From: Thamnocephalis sphaerospora
Lineage: Eukaryota; Zoopagomycota; Zoopagomycetes; Zoopagales; Sigmoideomycetaceae
Direction: 5' to 3'
Length of the DNA stretch: 63,220 nt
NCBI GenBank assembly: GCA_003614735.1
Contig: KZ992441.1
Span: 1-63,220, forward strand
Part shown: in pieces, positions 1-11,116 of the stretch
Numbering within the stretch: position 1 is the first letter of the stretch
Layout of the letters: each line of letters begins with the position of its first letter
Notes under the pieces: model-generated
What the model was told of the DNA's origin: nothing
The model's database searches: none
Seen by the model: the letters and a program-made list of their open reading frames with translations, nothing else
Made by a program: the position numbers and the translations under genes

Positions 1-372
1 TTTTTTCCCAAGTGGTTTACCTCCCTGTACGGTTTTCTCCCTGACAGAGTCCCGAACGATCCCCTACATGGTTGCAAAGGGTGCGTTAATAGTTGGCATG
101 CTGAAATGGCACCTTGAGATGAGGATGAGCAAGCATCATCTAGGGCTCTACTATGTAAGCATTGTCCTTATACCAAAAATTAGCAATTTGGCCATTAACG
201 CATACACCACCAATGATTTTGAGGTGTCTACGGACTCTCGAGTGTCTGGCACCTCAGCCTGAGCTAGCAAATCGCAGATATCTATGCTGCAAGAATATTT
301 CCGGATGATGGCGTAAAATGTGTGCAAAAATTAATGCTTTCCTATAGATCTGTAATCAAGGATAATCATACA
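1..372. other. Intergenic, window start
   Basis: No supportable gene. The only ORF (68-262, 64 codons) has no recognisable family feature. A short AAAACCGTA-type string on the minus strand near 32-42 resembles the core of the dispersed repeat seen at 48.9, 60.0 and 63.1 kb, but is too short to call a copy. Confidence 0.5.
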
Positions 373-445
373 GCGACTTTAGCTCAGTTGGGAGAGCGTT
401 AGACTGAAGTTCTAAATGTCCCCCGTTCGATCCGGGGAAGTCGCA
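373..445 (+). tRNA. tRNA-Phe (GAA)
   Basis: A 73-nt cloverleaf without intron. The 7-bp acceptor stem GCGACTT/AAGTCGC is perfect. The D arm is GCTC/GAGC, the anticodon stem TTAGA/TCTAA holds the loop CTGAAGT (anticodon GAA), and the T arm is CCCCG-TTCGATC-CGGGG. The discriminator A is followed at once by a T run that serves as Pol III terminator. It decodes UUY (Phe). Confidence 0.96.
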
Positions 446-926
446 TTTTTTGCTTTTTGGCCTTACTATGCTTTTGACCTGGAGATCTTGCAATCCAGCA
501 ATCGACTACAGATCTTTTGCCCAATTCAATGCTGCCATGCCCATCCAAGCTTAAACCGACACGCAGCCGCACCGCACGGAGTTTGGCACTAAATTCAACG
601 ATAACGCTAGCCCTACTCAGCTTGGTCGACGGTCATATCAGAATAGTCGCAGCCCGATGACTAAATATACCAGTGAGCACTGCTAGCTAATCTTTCAGCG
701 TCAGCATACGTTCTATTTACTCCCGTAGCCCTTTACCACTTGCTCTAGACCATCCAGTTAGCTCTATCCTCATACACCCAATCCATTTATCCCCAGGTGT
801 AAAGGCGCTGCAGGCATGCGGATGCTAAAGTAACTGTGCTTGTGTCTGACCATGTAGACGTTTGTACGCGTCCTTTATAAGTCCAGTGTTGTCCAAGGCC
901 CGTCAAACGGTAAACGCTGCCAAATA
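446..926. other. Intergenic between tRNA-Phe and HIT-like gene
   Basis: No ORF or RNA structure supported. It holds the 3' flank of the HIT-like gene, which is read toward it. Confidence 0.5.
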
Positions 927-1796
927 CTATTCCGTATCAGGTGTAGCAGCCTGTGCCTTCAACGCTTGTAGTTCGCGTACACGCCAGTTGCGATAAACAC
1001 GACCACCGTCCAACGCGTCCCACTGCGCTCGTCGTTCGTCTGACCAGCGATGCACAAGTGTCTTTTTCCACAGCTCCTGCCTGACTAGTATTTTCAGGTG
1101 AAGATGGGCTATGTTGCGTGCGTTGCCGTGGTTCAGCGTCAGGCGGCGTATTACGGCATTGGCGCCAGCGGCCGGACCTGCCAACATATCGACCCCCACA
1201 CCAAGCTCCTGCTGCATGGCTCGTGCTGCTGTCCACCAGAATGTGGCCAGTTCGTCGTCAGTGCATTGAGAAAGCCGCTCGCAATGGCGTGTTGGCGTAA
1301 TGATGAGCATGGGTCGCGCTTTGGCATCCAGCCAGACGCGATGCAGGTTGGTGGCTGGAAAGTCAAGCCGGCTTCCAGCGCCGGGCGTAGTGGTATCGCA
1401 GGAAATACAGCGCTCGCCAGCAGGCGGCGCCTTGGTTCGCGTTGACTCGATCACCACCACCTGGAAGGCGGGCCACTCGACGGCCAGCTTGTAATGCACC
1501 AGACCAAGGCGACCCTCCACGTCGGCTAGCAGCGCACGGAAAAAGCGGCACACACGACCATAGACCTTTGTGCTGGACTCTGGCGGACATGCGTCGCCTG
1601 CTGAATCGTCAAGGCCAACGAATGCCGCCAGTGTGAGAAACGCTTTTGCTGGCCGGTAGATATGTGCTGGCTGGCCGATATTGGCAACGGTCGTGGATCG
1701 ATTCGCGACAAGCTGCCACAGCCCATGGAGGAGCTCGGCCTGCGCTTTTTCATAAAGGAACAGCTGTTTGCTGTCGTGGCCCACTATGTCGGTCAT
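927..1796 (-). CDS. HIT-like domain protein
   Basis: A 289-residue, single-exon protein. The C-terminal half resembles the HIT-like superfamily of nucleotide hydrolases/transferases: a strand ending PMLIITPTRH, a helix with the pattern LSQCTDDELATFW, then NHGNARNIAHLHLKI, in which HLHLK occupies the place of the HxHxH triad. A CxxC pair lies near residue 143. The open frame runs 37 codons further upstream, but only from GTG, so the first ATG at 1796 is taken as start. It is divergent from AP-1 gamma, with 216 bp between the two ATGs. The specific substrate cannot be told; only the family is proposed. Confidence 0.6.
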   Translation of the reverse strand: MTDIVGHDSKQLFLYEKAQAELLHGLWQLVANRSTTVANIGQPAHIYRPAKAFLTLAAFVGLDDSAGDACPPESSTKVYGRVCRFFRALLADVEGRLGLVHYKLAVEWPAFQVVVIESTRTKAPPAGERCISCDTTTPGAGSRLDFPATNLHRVWLDAKARPMLIITPTRHCERLSQCTDDELATFWWTAARAMQQELGVGVDMLAGPAAGANAVIRRLTLNHGNARNIAHLHLKILVRQELWKKTLVHRWSDERRAQWDALDGGRVYRNWRVRELQALKAQAATPDTE

Positions 1797-2012
1797 GCCG
1801 TGTGGCAATTCTAGGCGAGCGAGCAAGCGAGCGATGCGTTTGCCGAAAGACAGTACCAGGGACCAGGTGACGCGGCAACAGTGGAGCGGACCAACCCACT
1901 CACCCACTCACATACACCGACCCTTCCTCACCGCCACTCACTTCTCTCGCAGCCATCTCTCTCTTTACTAGCATCTCATCTTGCGCGTGTGCTTACGCGT
2001 TCTGCTACTGTC
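1797..2012. promoter_or_regulatory. Shared divergent promoter, HIT-like / AP-1 gamma
   Basis: 216 bp separate the start codons of two divergent genes. The plus strand is pyrimidine-rich, with CACTCAC and CTCTCTCT tracts just before the AP-1 gamma ATG, as in many fungal promoters. No TATA box was seen. The regulatory role is inferred from position. Confidence 0.5.
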
Positions 2013-5000
2013 ATGGTGTACTACCGGCTAAAAGGTAAGCAGCGGTGCATACGCGTCGCCAAGTGCGCGCGTCCAGGTAGATGCACCGCCAGTCTGTTGT
2101 ATCTGGGCTTAAACCGCGGTGTACGTCTGCTTGTCGCTGCTAGACCTCATCAAGGCGGTGCGGTCATGCAAGACGGCCGCAGACGAGCGGGCTGTGGTGC
2201 AGAAGGAGTCGGCCGCCATTCGCACGTCGTTTCGCGAAGAGGATGCCAGTATGCGCTACGTGAACATCGCCAAACTTCTCTACATCCACATGCTCGGCTA
2301 TCCGTCCTACTTTGGTCAAATCGAATGCTTGAAGCTGGTGGCGTCGCCGCGGTTTTCTGACAAGCGACTTGGCTATCTGGGTATTATGCTGCTGCTTGAC
2401 GAGAAGCAGGAGACGTTGACGCTGGTCACCAACTCACTCCAAAAGTACGTGTCTCAGCGATACTGCACTGATCGATCGATTGATCGATCGGCCGAGTGAC
2501 CGATTCGCGATGCCGGCAGACTAACGATGCGGCGTGTGTGACGGTGCGCGCAGCGACATGCATCACTCCAACATGTACACGATCGGCCTGGCGCTGTGTA
2601 CAATGGGCAACATAGCATCGGCAGAAATGGCGCGTGACCTGTGTGATGAGGTGGAGCGTCTGTTGGGCAGCTCCAATTCATACACACGCAAGAAGGTGGG
2701 CATAAGGTTGCTGTATTCTGTCGAGCCTAGTGCATGCACTGCTGTAGCTTTTACTAAGGTCGCTTTTTCGGCTTGTTTAGGCGGCACTGTGTGCGCTGCG
2801 CGTGGTTCACAAGGTACCGGAGCTGCTGGACCATTTCCTTGACCGCGTGGAGACGATGCTGGATGACAAGAACCATGGCGTCTTGCTTACGGCCGTCACT
2901 CTCATCACGGAGCTGTGTGAGCAGAGCGACGAGGCGTTGAACCAGTTCCGCAAGGTAAGGACGATGCGGCTGAAGCAAATGATGCTGGTTTGTTCATGGC
3001 TGACGCGTACACTTGTGCAGATGGTGCCGACCGTGCTGCGCCGTCTTAAATCCCTGGTAGCGTCTGGATTCTCGCCTGAACACGACGTGAGCGGTGTAAG
3101 CGATCCGTTTGTGCAGGTCAAGCTGCTTCGTCTGCTTCGAGTGCTTGGCCGTGGTGATGCCGAGGCTAGCGAAAAGATGAACGATGTGCTGGCGCAGGTG
3201 GCTACCAACACTGATGGCGCCAAGAATGTCGGCAACTCGATTTTGTACGAGACCGTTTTGACCATCATGGAAATTGAAGCGGATCACGCACTCCGCGTAT
3301 TGGCCGTCAACATTCTCGGCCGGTTCCTTTCCAACAAGGACAACAATATTCGGTGCGTAAGAGCGGATCTAGATAGCGGCTGGTGTATGTCCACGAGCGC
3401 TTACACTGGCCAGCAGATATGTTGCGCTCAACACGCTGCTCAAGACGATGACTATGGATCATGCAGCGGTGCAGCGTCATCGGAACACAGTGCTCGAATG
3501 TCTGCACGACGCCGACATCTCCATCCGCCGTCGCGCGCTTGAGCTGTCCTTTGCGCTCATCAACGAGTCAAACGTGCGCGTGATGGTGCGCGAGCTGCTA
3601 GCCTTTTTGGAGGTGGCTGACGCCGAGTTCAAGCCAAGCATGACGACACGCATTTGCCAGGCCGCCGGTCGGTATGCGCCGAACCCGCGGTGGCACATTG
3701 ACACCGTGCTGCGTGTGCTTCGCCTGGCCGGCGGTCATGTACGCGAGGAAATTCTTGCGGCATTCCTGTGTCTCGTCAGCCAGACCGGCGATCTGTGGGG
3801 CTATACTGCCCGGAAGCTGTACGTTGCGTTGCGGTCTGATGTTACGCAGGAGGCGCTGGTGCTTGCTGGCCTGTGGGCCATTGGCGAGTACGGCGATTAC
3901 CTACTGCAGACGGATGCGCAGGACGACGAGGACACGGCGCGCGATGTGTCGGAAAAGGATGTAGTTGACTTGATTGAAGCTATTCTGGCCGGACCGTATG
4001 CAACGACTAGCGTGCGCGAGTACGCACTCACGGCCGCCGTTAAGCTGACCGGCCGCTTCAACCAGTCGCTGTCGCTGTCGCGTCTGCAGCAGCTGATTGA
4101 GCGGTACCGAACTGCGCCCGAACTGGAGATTCAGCAGCGTGCGGTCGAGTACACGGCGCTTATTGGTTTGGCGGACATTCGCGCAGCCGTGCTTGAGCGT
4201 ATGCCAGCACCGGAAGTGCGCGAAGAAAAAGTGTCATCACCAGATTTTGGCAAAAAGAGGCCAGCCAAGAAGGCAGCCCCGGCCAACGATGTAGGTGGTA
4301 TATCAGTGTGTAAACGCGCCGCCAATGCTAACAGCGCACCTTTGCTACTGTAGCTGATGAGCCTGATTGGCGACGACTTGGGCACGACGGCCACGCCTGC
4401 GCCGCCCGCGTCTGCCGCTGCCACAATGGATCTCATCACTAATATCTTTGGCGAAACGAGCATTTCGTCGCCACCAGCCAAGAGCGCAGCATCGCCAGCT
4501 GTCTCTACGCCTGGCGCCTCGCTACTGGATATGCTTGGAGAGCCAAAGCCGTCAGCATCGCCAGCTAGCACTGCCACATCTGTCGGTCTGGGCATCGATG
4601 TTGGTGGTGCGCCAGCGCCCGCAGGCTACACTGCCATCGACAAGAATGGTTTCCGCGTATTGCTAGAGCCGAGCAAGGATCCCAACAACCCTAATGTCAT
4701 CAATGTGCGCGTCAACTTTGTCAACGCCTCAGTTGGTGCCGCTGTGGAGAACCTACTGCTGCAGGTCGCGGTGCCCAAGGCAAGTGTGCAGCCCTTATGC
4801 TTGCAGTGCGTTTGATGCGCTGTTCACTAACGCGATTGTGTAGTCGCAAAAAATCCAATTCCTTCCGGTATCGTCCACCGTGGTGCCGGCCGGACAGACG
4901 GCCAACCAGATTATCCGCATTGCTAATCCAAGCAAGGTAGGTTGAAAGACACGCTGCAATGGTGGCATCGGTGAATGACAACGCTCACATGTTCTCCGTT

Positions 5001-5109
5001 GTAGACCGCGATTCGGCTGCGCCTAAAGCTGTCGTACAAAAACAGCAGCACCCAGGCGGTGGTGGAGGAGCAGGCCGAGTTTAGCGGCTTCCCGGTCGAT
5101 ATGCGCTAA
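2013..5109 (+). CDS. AP-1 complex subunit gamma (gamma-adaptin)
   Basis: Large subunit of the AP-1 clathrin adaptor, which sorts cargo between trans-Golgi and endosomes. Nine exons: 2013-2034, 2144-2444, 2554-2695, 2781-2954, 3021-3352, 3417-4290, 4354-4779, 4844-4936, 5005-5109, giving 822 residues. The N-terminal trunk is strongly conserved ([10 protein letters not shown]-type segment here [15 protein letters not shown], and [15 protein letters not shown]). A Pro/Ala/Ser hinge carries DLITNIFGE and LLDMLGE clathrin/accessory-binding-like motifs, and the C-terminal ear starts near [11 protein letters not shown]. Intron 7 (4780-4843) uses a GC donor (AAG|GCAAGT); no GT donor would keep frame. 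Intron 2 holds a GATCGATC microsatellite. The start is fixed by MVYYRLK, split by intron 1 before DLIKAV. Confidence 0.95.
2467..2491. repeat. GATCGATC short repeat inside AP-1 gamma intron 2
   Basis: A run of GATCGATCGATTGATCGATC lies wholly within the 109-nt second intron. It is self-complementary and could fold, but needs no function. Confidence 0.7.
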
Positions 5110-5616
5110 GGGCATGCGGGCTGTCCAGCACGTTGTACTGGCCCGGACTATTATTACACTTATCCTCTCCCGGCTGTCTGCGCGTACAAACTGCGTTGTG
5201 TCAGTAAAAACATGGGCTGTGTTTGCCTACACATGCGCTGGCGAGATGTGCTTTTGGGCATACTAAGCACTAGTATTCGAAGCTCCAGCGCACACGCAAC
5301 ATGTGAATGTGATGTAGACATCGCCGAGTATATGATTTAGATGCAGTATGTGGTGGTGTCGGTTTAATGGAATACAGTCGGTGCAAATGCGTTGAAGGGA
5401 AAGGCGTGGCTTGTCTAAAGCTCAATGATACAGCGTTCCCGTAGCTGGCATATTTAGCACGTAGGAAAGAGAAGGAAAGCAAAGCGTATGCAGGTGTGTT
5501 TTTTGCATGTGTATCAGGTACCTATCAGCGTTGTAAGGTCGGCGTTACATATGAGCAGGATGTGAAGTGCTCTCCTGCGACGCCGCTCAACAACGTCAGC
5601 GTCACTCGGTGTTGCA
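5110..5616. other. Convergent intergenic region, AP-1 gamma / CDC16
   Basis: About 500 bp between the two stop codons of convergent genes. It must hold both 3' ends. No ORF is supported. Confidence 0.6.
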
Positions 5617-8600
5617 CTAATCAAAACTCATGTCCGACTCGCCATCGGTGTTGATTGCTGCATCCTCATCCAAGTTATCGTACTCTTCAGGAGCATCGCT
5701 TGACTCTCCGTAAACGCCTAATTGCTCGATGGCAGAATGTGCCCGTACATCCGACTGTGGACCATCAAACACACTCAGTATTGCGTTTGGCGGTGGTACC
5801 CAGCGGATGCTAGTGCGTGTGATGTCCATACTGTCATCCTCATCCACATCCTCATCTCCATCTTCACTCGCCGATACATCGTGATAAGTTGCCTGATACT
5901 GCGTACCGTGATGGCTGGCTCCTCGCAGACGAAATGTGTCAATGCACGTCTGCAGTTCCTCCTCGTCAGGCTCCTCGACGGGCTTGAGCATATGTTCCAT
6001 CATCGCCAAATCCAGCAGTTCCACGGTCATTGGGTCGGTTGGATTAAAGCTCAGTGCCTAGCGTGTTTTGCAAGTTGCAGCACATGGTGTTAGCATTCCC
6101 GTCAATCGTTTAGCCAGAGCACACAGCAGGCACCTGATGATAGTATTTGATGGCGCCGTCAGTGTCACCCATCGCGTGTGTGGTATAGCCAAGTGCAACG
6201 TAGGCCTCGGGCTGATTTGGGCATCGTGCCTGGAAGCGGTGGAAACACTCGAGAGCCTGTTCAAATTGGCTAACCAAAGGCAAAATACTGCGGTTAGAGC
6301 TCATGCTTATGCACCGCCCTTACAAAGCTACTCTGTGCGCAACACACCCTAATCTCCGATAGCTATGCCCCATACTGCGCCATGCAGACTCTTCCATCAA
6401 GCGATCGTTGCAGTCGCGCTCTGTAAGAAGGGCCAAGGCACGCTTGAAATGATCAATTGCCTTTTCGTACCTGCAACATGGGGCATGCAGATGGATAAGC
6501 TAGTGAACACACGCTAGACGCTTGAACGGTCACCTACTCTCCAAGCTTGTAGTTCAATGCACCGAGTTCGTGCGTTACCAGCGCATCATCAGGGCACAGC
6601 TCGCTTGCTAGCTGGAAATAGTCCTCCGCTAGGCTTGTGTTTCCCTGCCCCAAATACTGCATGCCTATAAAAAGCTGTGGCAGATGCGAGCTACGCAGTC
6701 GGCACTGGTCAGGCCGGGCAAGCAGAAGCACAGCCTATAGGTCCTCCATAGCTGCACACTTACCCTTGACATATACGTGCCGCACTCGAGTAGGCAGCCA
6801 TGGCTTGATCGTGTCCTCCCTCTTCCGCAAAGGTGTGCCCAAAGGCGACCCATGCCGGACCGTAATTGCCGTCTATCGTTGATGATTTGCTAGTTGATAA
6901 TGGCGTGTAAGCACAAATGTGCTTGCTCTGCTGTTCGTGGATTATTCGTCTCACCTAAAGTACCGCCGTGCTCTTGCGTTATCCCCCACCAGAAAGTAGT
7001 AGCAGCCAACGCCAAACCAGCTGCATGCGCGATCCGGAAAACGTTCAACCATTTCATGGGCCAACAAAAATAGCTGCTGCTTTTCGCCAAGCTCATATAG
7101 ACAGGCAATGTGCGTGCTAAGCACGTTTGGATGGTGCGGTTCCACGTGTAGCAGTCTAGACGACACACACGCAGTGCTGTTGAGCAACAGCTACCTAACC
7201 GTCCAGCCGGCATCGCTCCACTCACTTTGTCGTAATGCCCAGACCCTTGCGGTACTGACATTGCGCAAATGCCAGATCAGCCAGACTCATTTCCACATCC
7301 ACGTTATTGCGCAAGGCGTATTCATGCTCCAGCCTCTCCTGAAGCGCGCCCAAATTGCCGCAATCTCCGTCCTGATCACTCGCTACGTTAGCCACTCTAT
7401 TCTGGCACCGGCGCACACGCACATTCGCGCTACCTTTCTCCGCTTCAGCGCATAGAGTGCCTCGACAAACTGCGCGTCTTCCTCGCGCAGCTGACTATTA
7501 AGATCTAGCGATTGCAGAAACTCCTGCTCTATCAAGTGTGCATCCGTTGCCATTGTTGATAGGTTGGTACGCATCTAATGCATCCACTCACGGCTAGCAG
7601 ATTACGTTACCTTCTTTGACCGTCATCATTTGGTGGGTAATCAGCTTGTGGAGCGCCTGACCGCCAAAACAGTTGCAAGCTGCATTAGCAGCGATAGCTA
7701 CCACCGTATCATACATGCGCAGATGCCTACATCATAGCACTTGACATCTGTTTCCAGCGCCTCTTTGTAACATGCCTTTGCCCGCTCTACGTTGTTTTGG
7801 GCAAGATACACTTCCCCGCGCAAATAGCACATGGATGCCTCGAGCTATCAAATCACATTGCTGTACGTGAGTACACGCACAGTACTGCGCATGTTTATGC
7901 CAACCGGGTGCTTACCCGAATGCCCTCTTCAGCGTTCTTGACGCGAGATGCTCCTGGAACGTCTACCGTATTGCAAGCAAAGTAGCGCTTGGATCAGCAA
8001 CCGTCGCTGCAGCCCGTCACTCTTTTCCCATCTGCCGCACTTTTGTTGTTAGCCCAGGGATTCTCCTCGCCAAGAATCTCCAGCGCTTCGGACCATTTTT
8101 CCAGTTTTATCTATGCGCGCAGACATGCAATCAGAATGCATGCGCAAAGATACCATGCTGCTGGCAGTGTATGTACGTACCAGGCACTGAGCCGCAAGAA
8201 ATCGGCATACTACGCTAGTGTCGAGCAGATGCTCTCGCGACAGCAGTTGCTCTACACGCGAGTACTGCCCGGTGCGAAAGTATATATGCGCTAGCCAAAA
8301 TACGTCGTTTGGATCGCCAGACATGGACATGGCTTTGTCTCCCCAGAAGGCTGCACTTTCGTATAGATGCTGTTGCATTGCGTCCTGACGCCAGCAGCGG
8401 ATTCGGTTAATCATCGCACTGTGTCGGTTCTCGGGGACCAGTATGGTGCCTGGCGTGGATGCTGGTGTGACATGGCTCTCGACGAGCGCACTGGTGCTGG
8501 CCTTTGCAGCATCAGGCACTGGTGTGGTTGCAGACCGATGGAGACACAGATCAGATGGTGTATCCAGCATACCAGACTTGGCGGCCTGCGCCGGCGTCCC

Positions 8601-9605
8601 GGGGGAGAACAGGCGCGACGTGCGGAGTCGGTGCTGACTGAAACTATTGGCCGTTGCGGCCGAGCTAGATGGCAGCGGATTCACCGGCGACAGATCAAAG
8701 CCGCCCAGGCTAAAGTGCTGCGGTGAACCGGCCAGATAAGAGGGTGTATGGGTGAATGAGAGAGAGCGGTGGAACGACTGCTGAAAGGAGCGTGGTGTAG
8801 CTTCAGGCGGCGGTGGCGGCAGTGCATGAATGCTAAACACCGCAGGTATATCAGCGGGCAACTCCTCCTCATAGGCGACCGTCTCTGCGGTGGATGTGGT
8901 GCCATTTGACAGATTTGACTGTGTGCCCTGAATCTCTGGCGCAGGCAATGGCCGACTCTGGCCATGATCGCCTACGGACGGGCTAGCCTGGAAGATGGAT
9001 ACCATGCGACGTGCCGCTGCAGTAGCGGGAGGCTGACTACTCGACATTGAGACTGCGCGTCGCAGCGATGCCATCTGCTGATTTCGTGTGCGCGCTCCAA
9101 CCGGCTGGCCCATTGGCGGCGATTGTGTCGGCGTTACCGCAATATTCATCCGCTGACTGGTACGCGTAGTTTGCGATGTCGAGTCTTCAGGAGACAGTAC
9201 CAGCGTGGCTTGCCGCTGTAGAGTGTTTTCCGTCGGCCGAGCATTGTTGGCGGCAGTATTGGCGCTGATGTTACTGGCATTATCGCTAACATGGTCGGCG
9301 CTAGCACTCGCGCTAGTTGTGGTCGTTGCGCGTGCTCTCCGCGTAGCGGTGGTTGCTGTGCGTGCTCTCCGTGTAACGGTGGACCTCGCTGTGGATCTCC
9401 GCGTTGCAGTGCCAGCGGCACTTGGTGTGGCCGAAGCGGGTGTCGCGTTAGACGGACGCGTTCTAGACCGAGTCGTAGTTGTCGGCTGCGCCGCGGCCGT
9501 GCGTTGTCGCGCGACTCTTGTTGGTGGCACCACACCAGCAGCATCGACGGTAGACCTTGTGGACGCTCGGTGCCGGGTGCGAGGCGGCGATGGGCGCGTA
9601 GGCAT
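5617..9605 (-). CDS. CDC16: Anaphase-promoting complex subunit CDC16/APC6
   Basis: TPR scaffold subunit of the APC/C ubiquitin ligase. Thirteen exons on the minus strand: 9605-8181, 8110-8041, 7962-7916, 7844-7731, 7656-7611, 7528-7434, 7371-7226, 7155-6955, 6889-6764, 6690-6538, 6470-6348, 6269-6134, 6057-5617; 1040 residues. Family segments include CYKEALETDVKCYDALHKL, ACSWFGVGCYYFLVG, YGPAWVAFGHTF and GHDQAMAAY in TPR order. The first ~395 residues are a Ser/Thr/Pro/Arg-rich extension with SP and TP sites and no TPR, much longer than in animal CDC16; the TPR part starts near PENRHSAMINRI. A C-terminal acidic tail follows the last TPR. An apparent in-frame TGA near 7998 falls inside a 78-nt intron (8040-7963, weak donor GTGCGG). 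Confidence 0.92.
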
Positions 9606-9767
9606 TGTGGCGAGTACGATGCCGATGACACTGCACTACACCCAGACTGCTTGACCTGTAGTGTGCAAAGGCGTGCGTGATGCAGCACAGGATGCAGCGT
9701 ACTTTGTTGGTGTCGCCGCTGCCGCTGCGTCTGCGAGCTATTCACAGCAGTCGGAGCACACAGGGGA

Positions 9768-9803
<36 letters not shown>

Positions 9804-11116
9804 ATGCAAAGCGTAGCAAAGTGGTGTGGATCAAGATCAAAACAAACCACACTTTGGTGCTGATTTGTCCATCAGCATGCACGTTGGCCTGTCCAGCCAG
9901 CAGCCATTGCCAAACCGCCAAAGAAAGTGGATATACGCGTTCCAGTCATGAATTTGGCCTAGCACATTCGACTGGACGGTATTGCCACACGCTTGAACGC
10001 AGCAAATTAGCCGCCGGGTGACTGTGATGCGCACTATCATTCAACTTGTGGTGACTTGCAGCGCAAACGATGTGCATCGCCAAGCAGCGTGGCAGTGGCC
10101 AGCTGGAGGTCATCGGATGTCATGTGCACGCAAGCGTGCCTGTGCCTGCCAGTTCATCGCAGTGTGCAGAGGCAAGCAATCGAAATGCCTACGGTGTTAC
10201 GTGACTGTCTGGTAAACATTTCGATTCGTGCCCAACACGGAATAGGACGCGCTTTTCTGGTGCACCAATCGCCACGCGCCGCTGGCGTGGCCAGTGAGCG
10301 CGCCTGTTTGCCTGCAGGTCGGCGGATATGCAGTCGGTCTCATGCATGCGTGTTGCACGCGACGCAGGCCGCGGTGCTCGTCGCGACACGTCTGCGCCAG
10401 CCGGCGGCTGCGCAACCACCGCCGGGCCGTGGGAAGGAGGCTGCTTCTCTGGTAGGTCAAAGATAAACAACTGTTGGAATTTATTGCATTGGCCATATTG
10501 GTGTGCTACATTTGCGTGCCGTAACCGATAGCCACGTGTGTACGACGACGCTTGCCTTTTCCACACTCGGTGTTCTGCTTAATGCTGCAATACGCGTCGT
10601 ATTGACGCGTTTTAATCCATTTGCCCAACGCGCTTACCAGCGCGCCTCGGCTTACTTGCCGTCTGCATGACCGTGTGGCCTGCCTACACAGGCTCATTCT
10701 CGGCTTGCCCTGTTTACTGCACCGCATATCGTTCTCGCTCGTCTCTTCGCTACATCGTCTACACGCATCATCCAGCGGCAGTCTGCCACTTGTATGCACT
10801 CACATCTGTATAGCGTCTCTGCTTGGCTGCATACTGCTGCTACGCGTGTTATTCACTACGGCTGCACGGTTGATCGCAGCTAGTCTGCAGCTTGACTCGA
10901 CAGGCTTTGCATTCCGGACGTGTCCAGCTAGACGCGCTGTGTTTGCTACTGTCGACACGCGCCGCTAGTTGTGCAAAGTCGCCGGTCGCATTGACCGTCT
11001 TGCGCCAGCGCCGCTTGGACCTCTTTTGCTGTACTACCCCAAAACGCGACGTGTTCCACCGCACCAATCAGCGCACGCGCACATCTACACACGCCAGCGT
11101 TTGGCATATTCTCGCT
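9606..11116. other. 1.5-kb intergenic region, CDC16 to first Whi5-like gene
   Basis: Divergent upstream region of CDC16 (minus) and the Whi5-like gene (plus). It holds a TG microsatellite and CT-rich stretches toward 11.1 kb. Overlapping ORFs on both strands (for example 10056-10466 and 10189-10566) have no family features and are treated as chance ORFs in GC-rich DNA. Confidence 0.5.
9769..9799. repeat. (TG)n microsatellite
   Basis: About 15 uninterrupted TG units, followed by TATGTATG, about 165 bp upstream of the CDC16 start. Confidence 0.95.

Noticed and set aside
1797-1907. Longer N-terminus of the HIT-like protein (37 extra codons)
   Set aside because: It would start at GTG, not a normal eukaryotic start; the first ATG is 1796.
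7987-8020. In-frame TGA in CDC16, suggesting a nonsense mutation
   Set aside because: A 78-nt intron (8040-7963) removes it. The joined exons give a phase-consistent product and continue into EEGIRLEASMCYLRGE as expected for the family.
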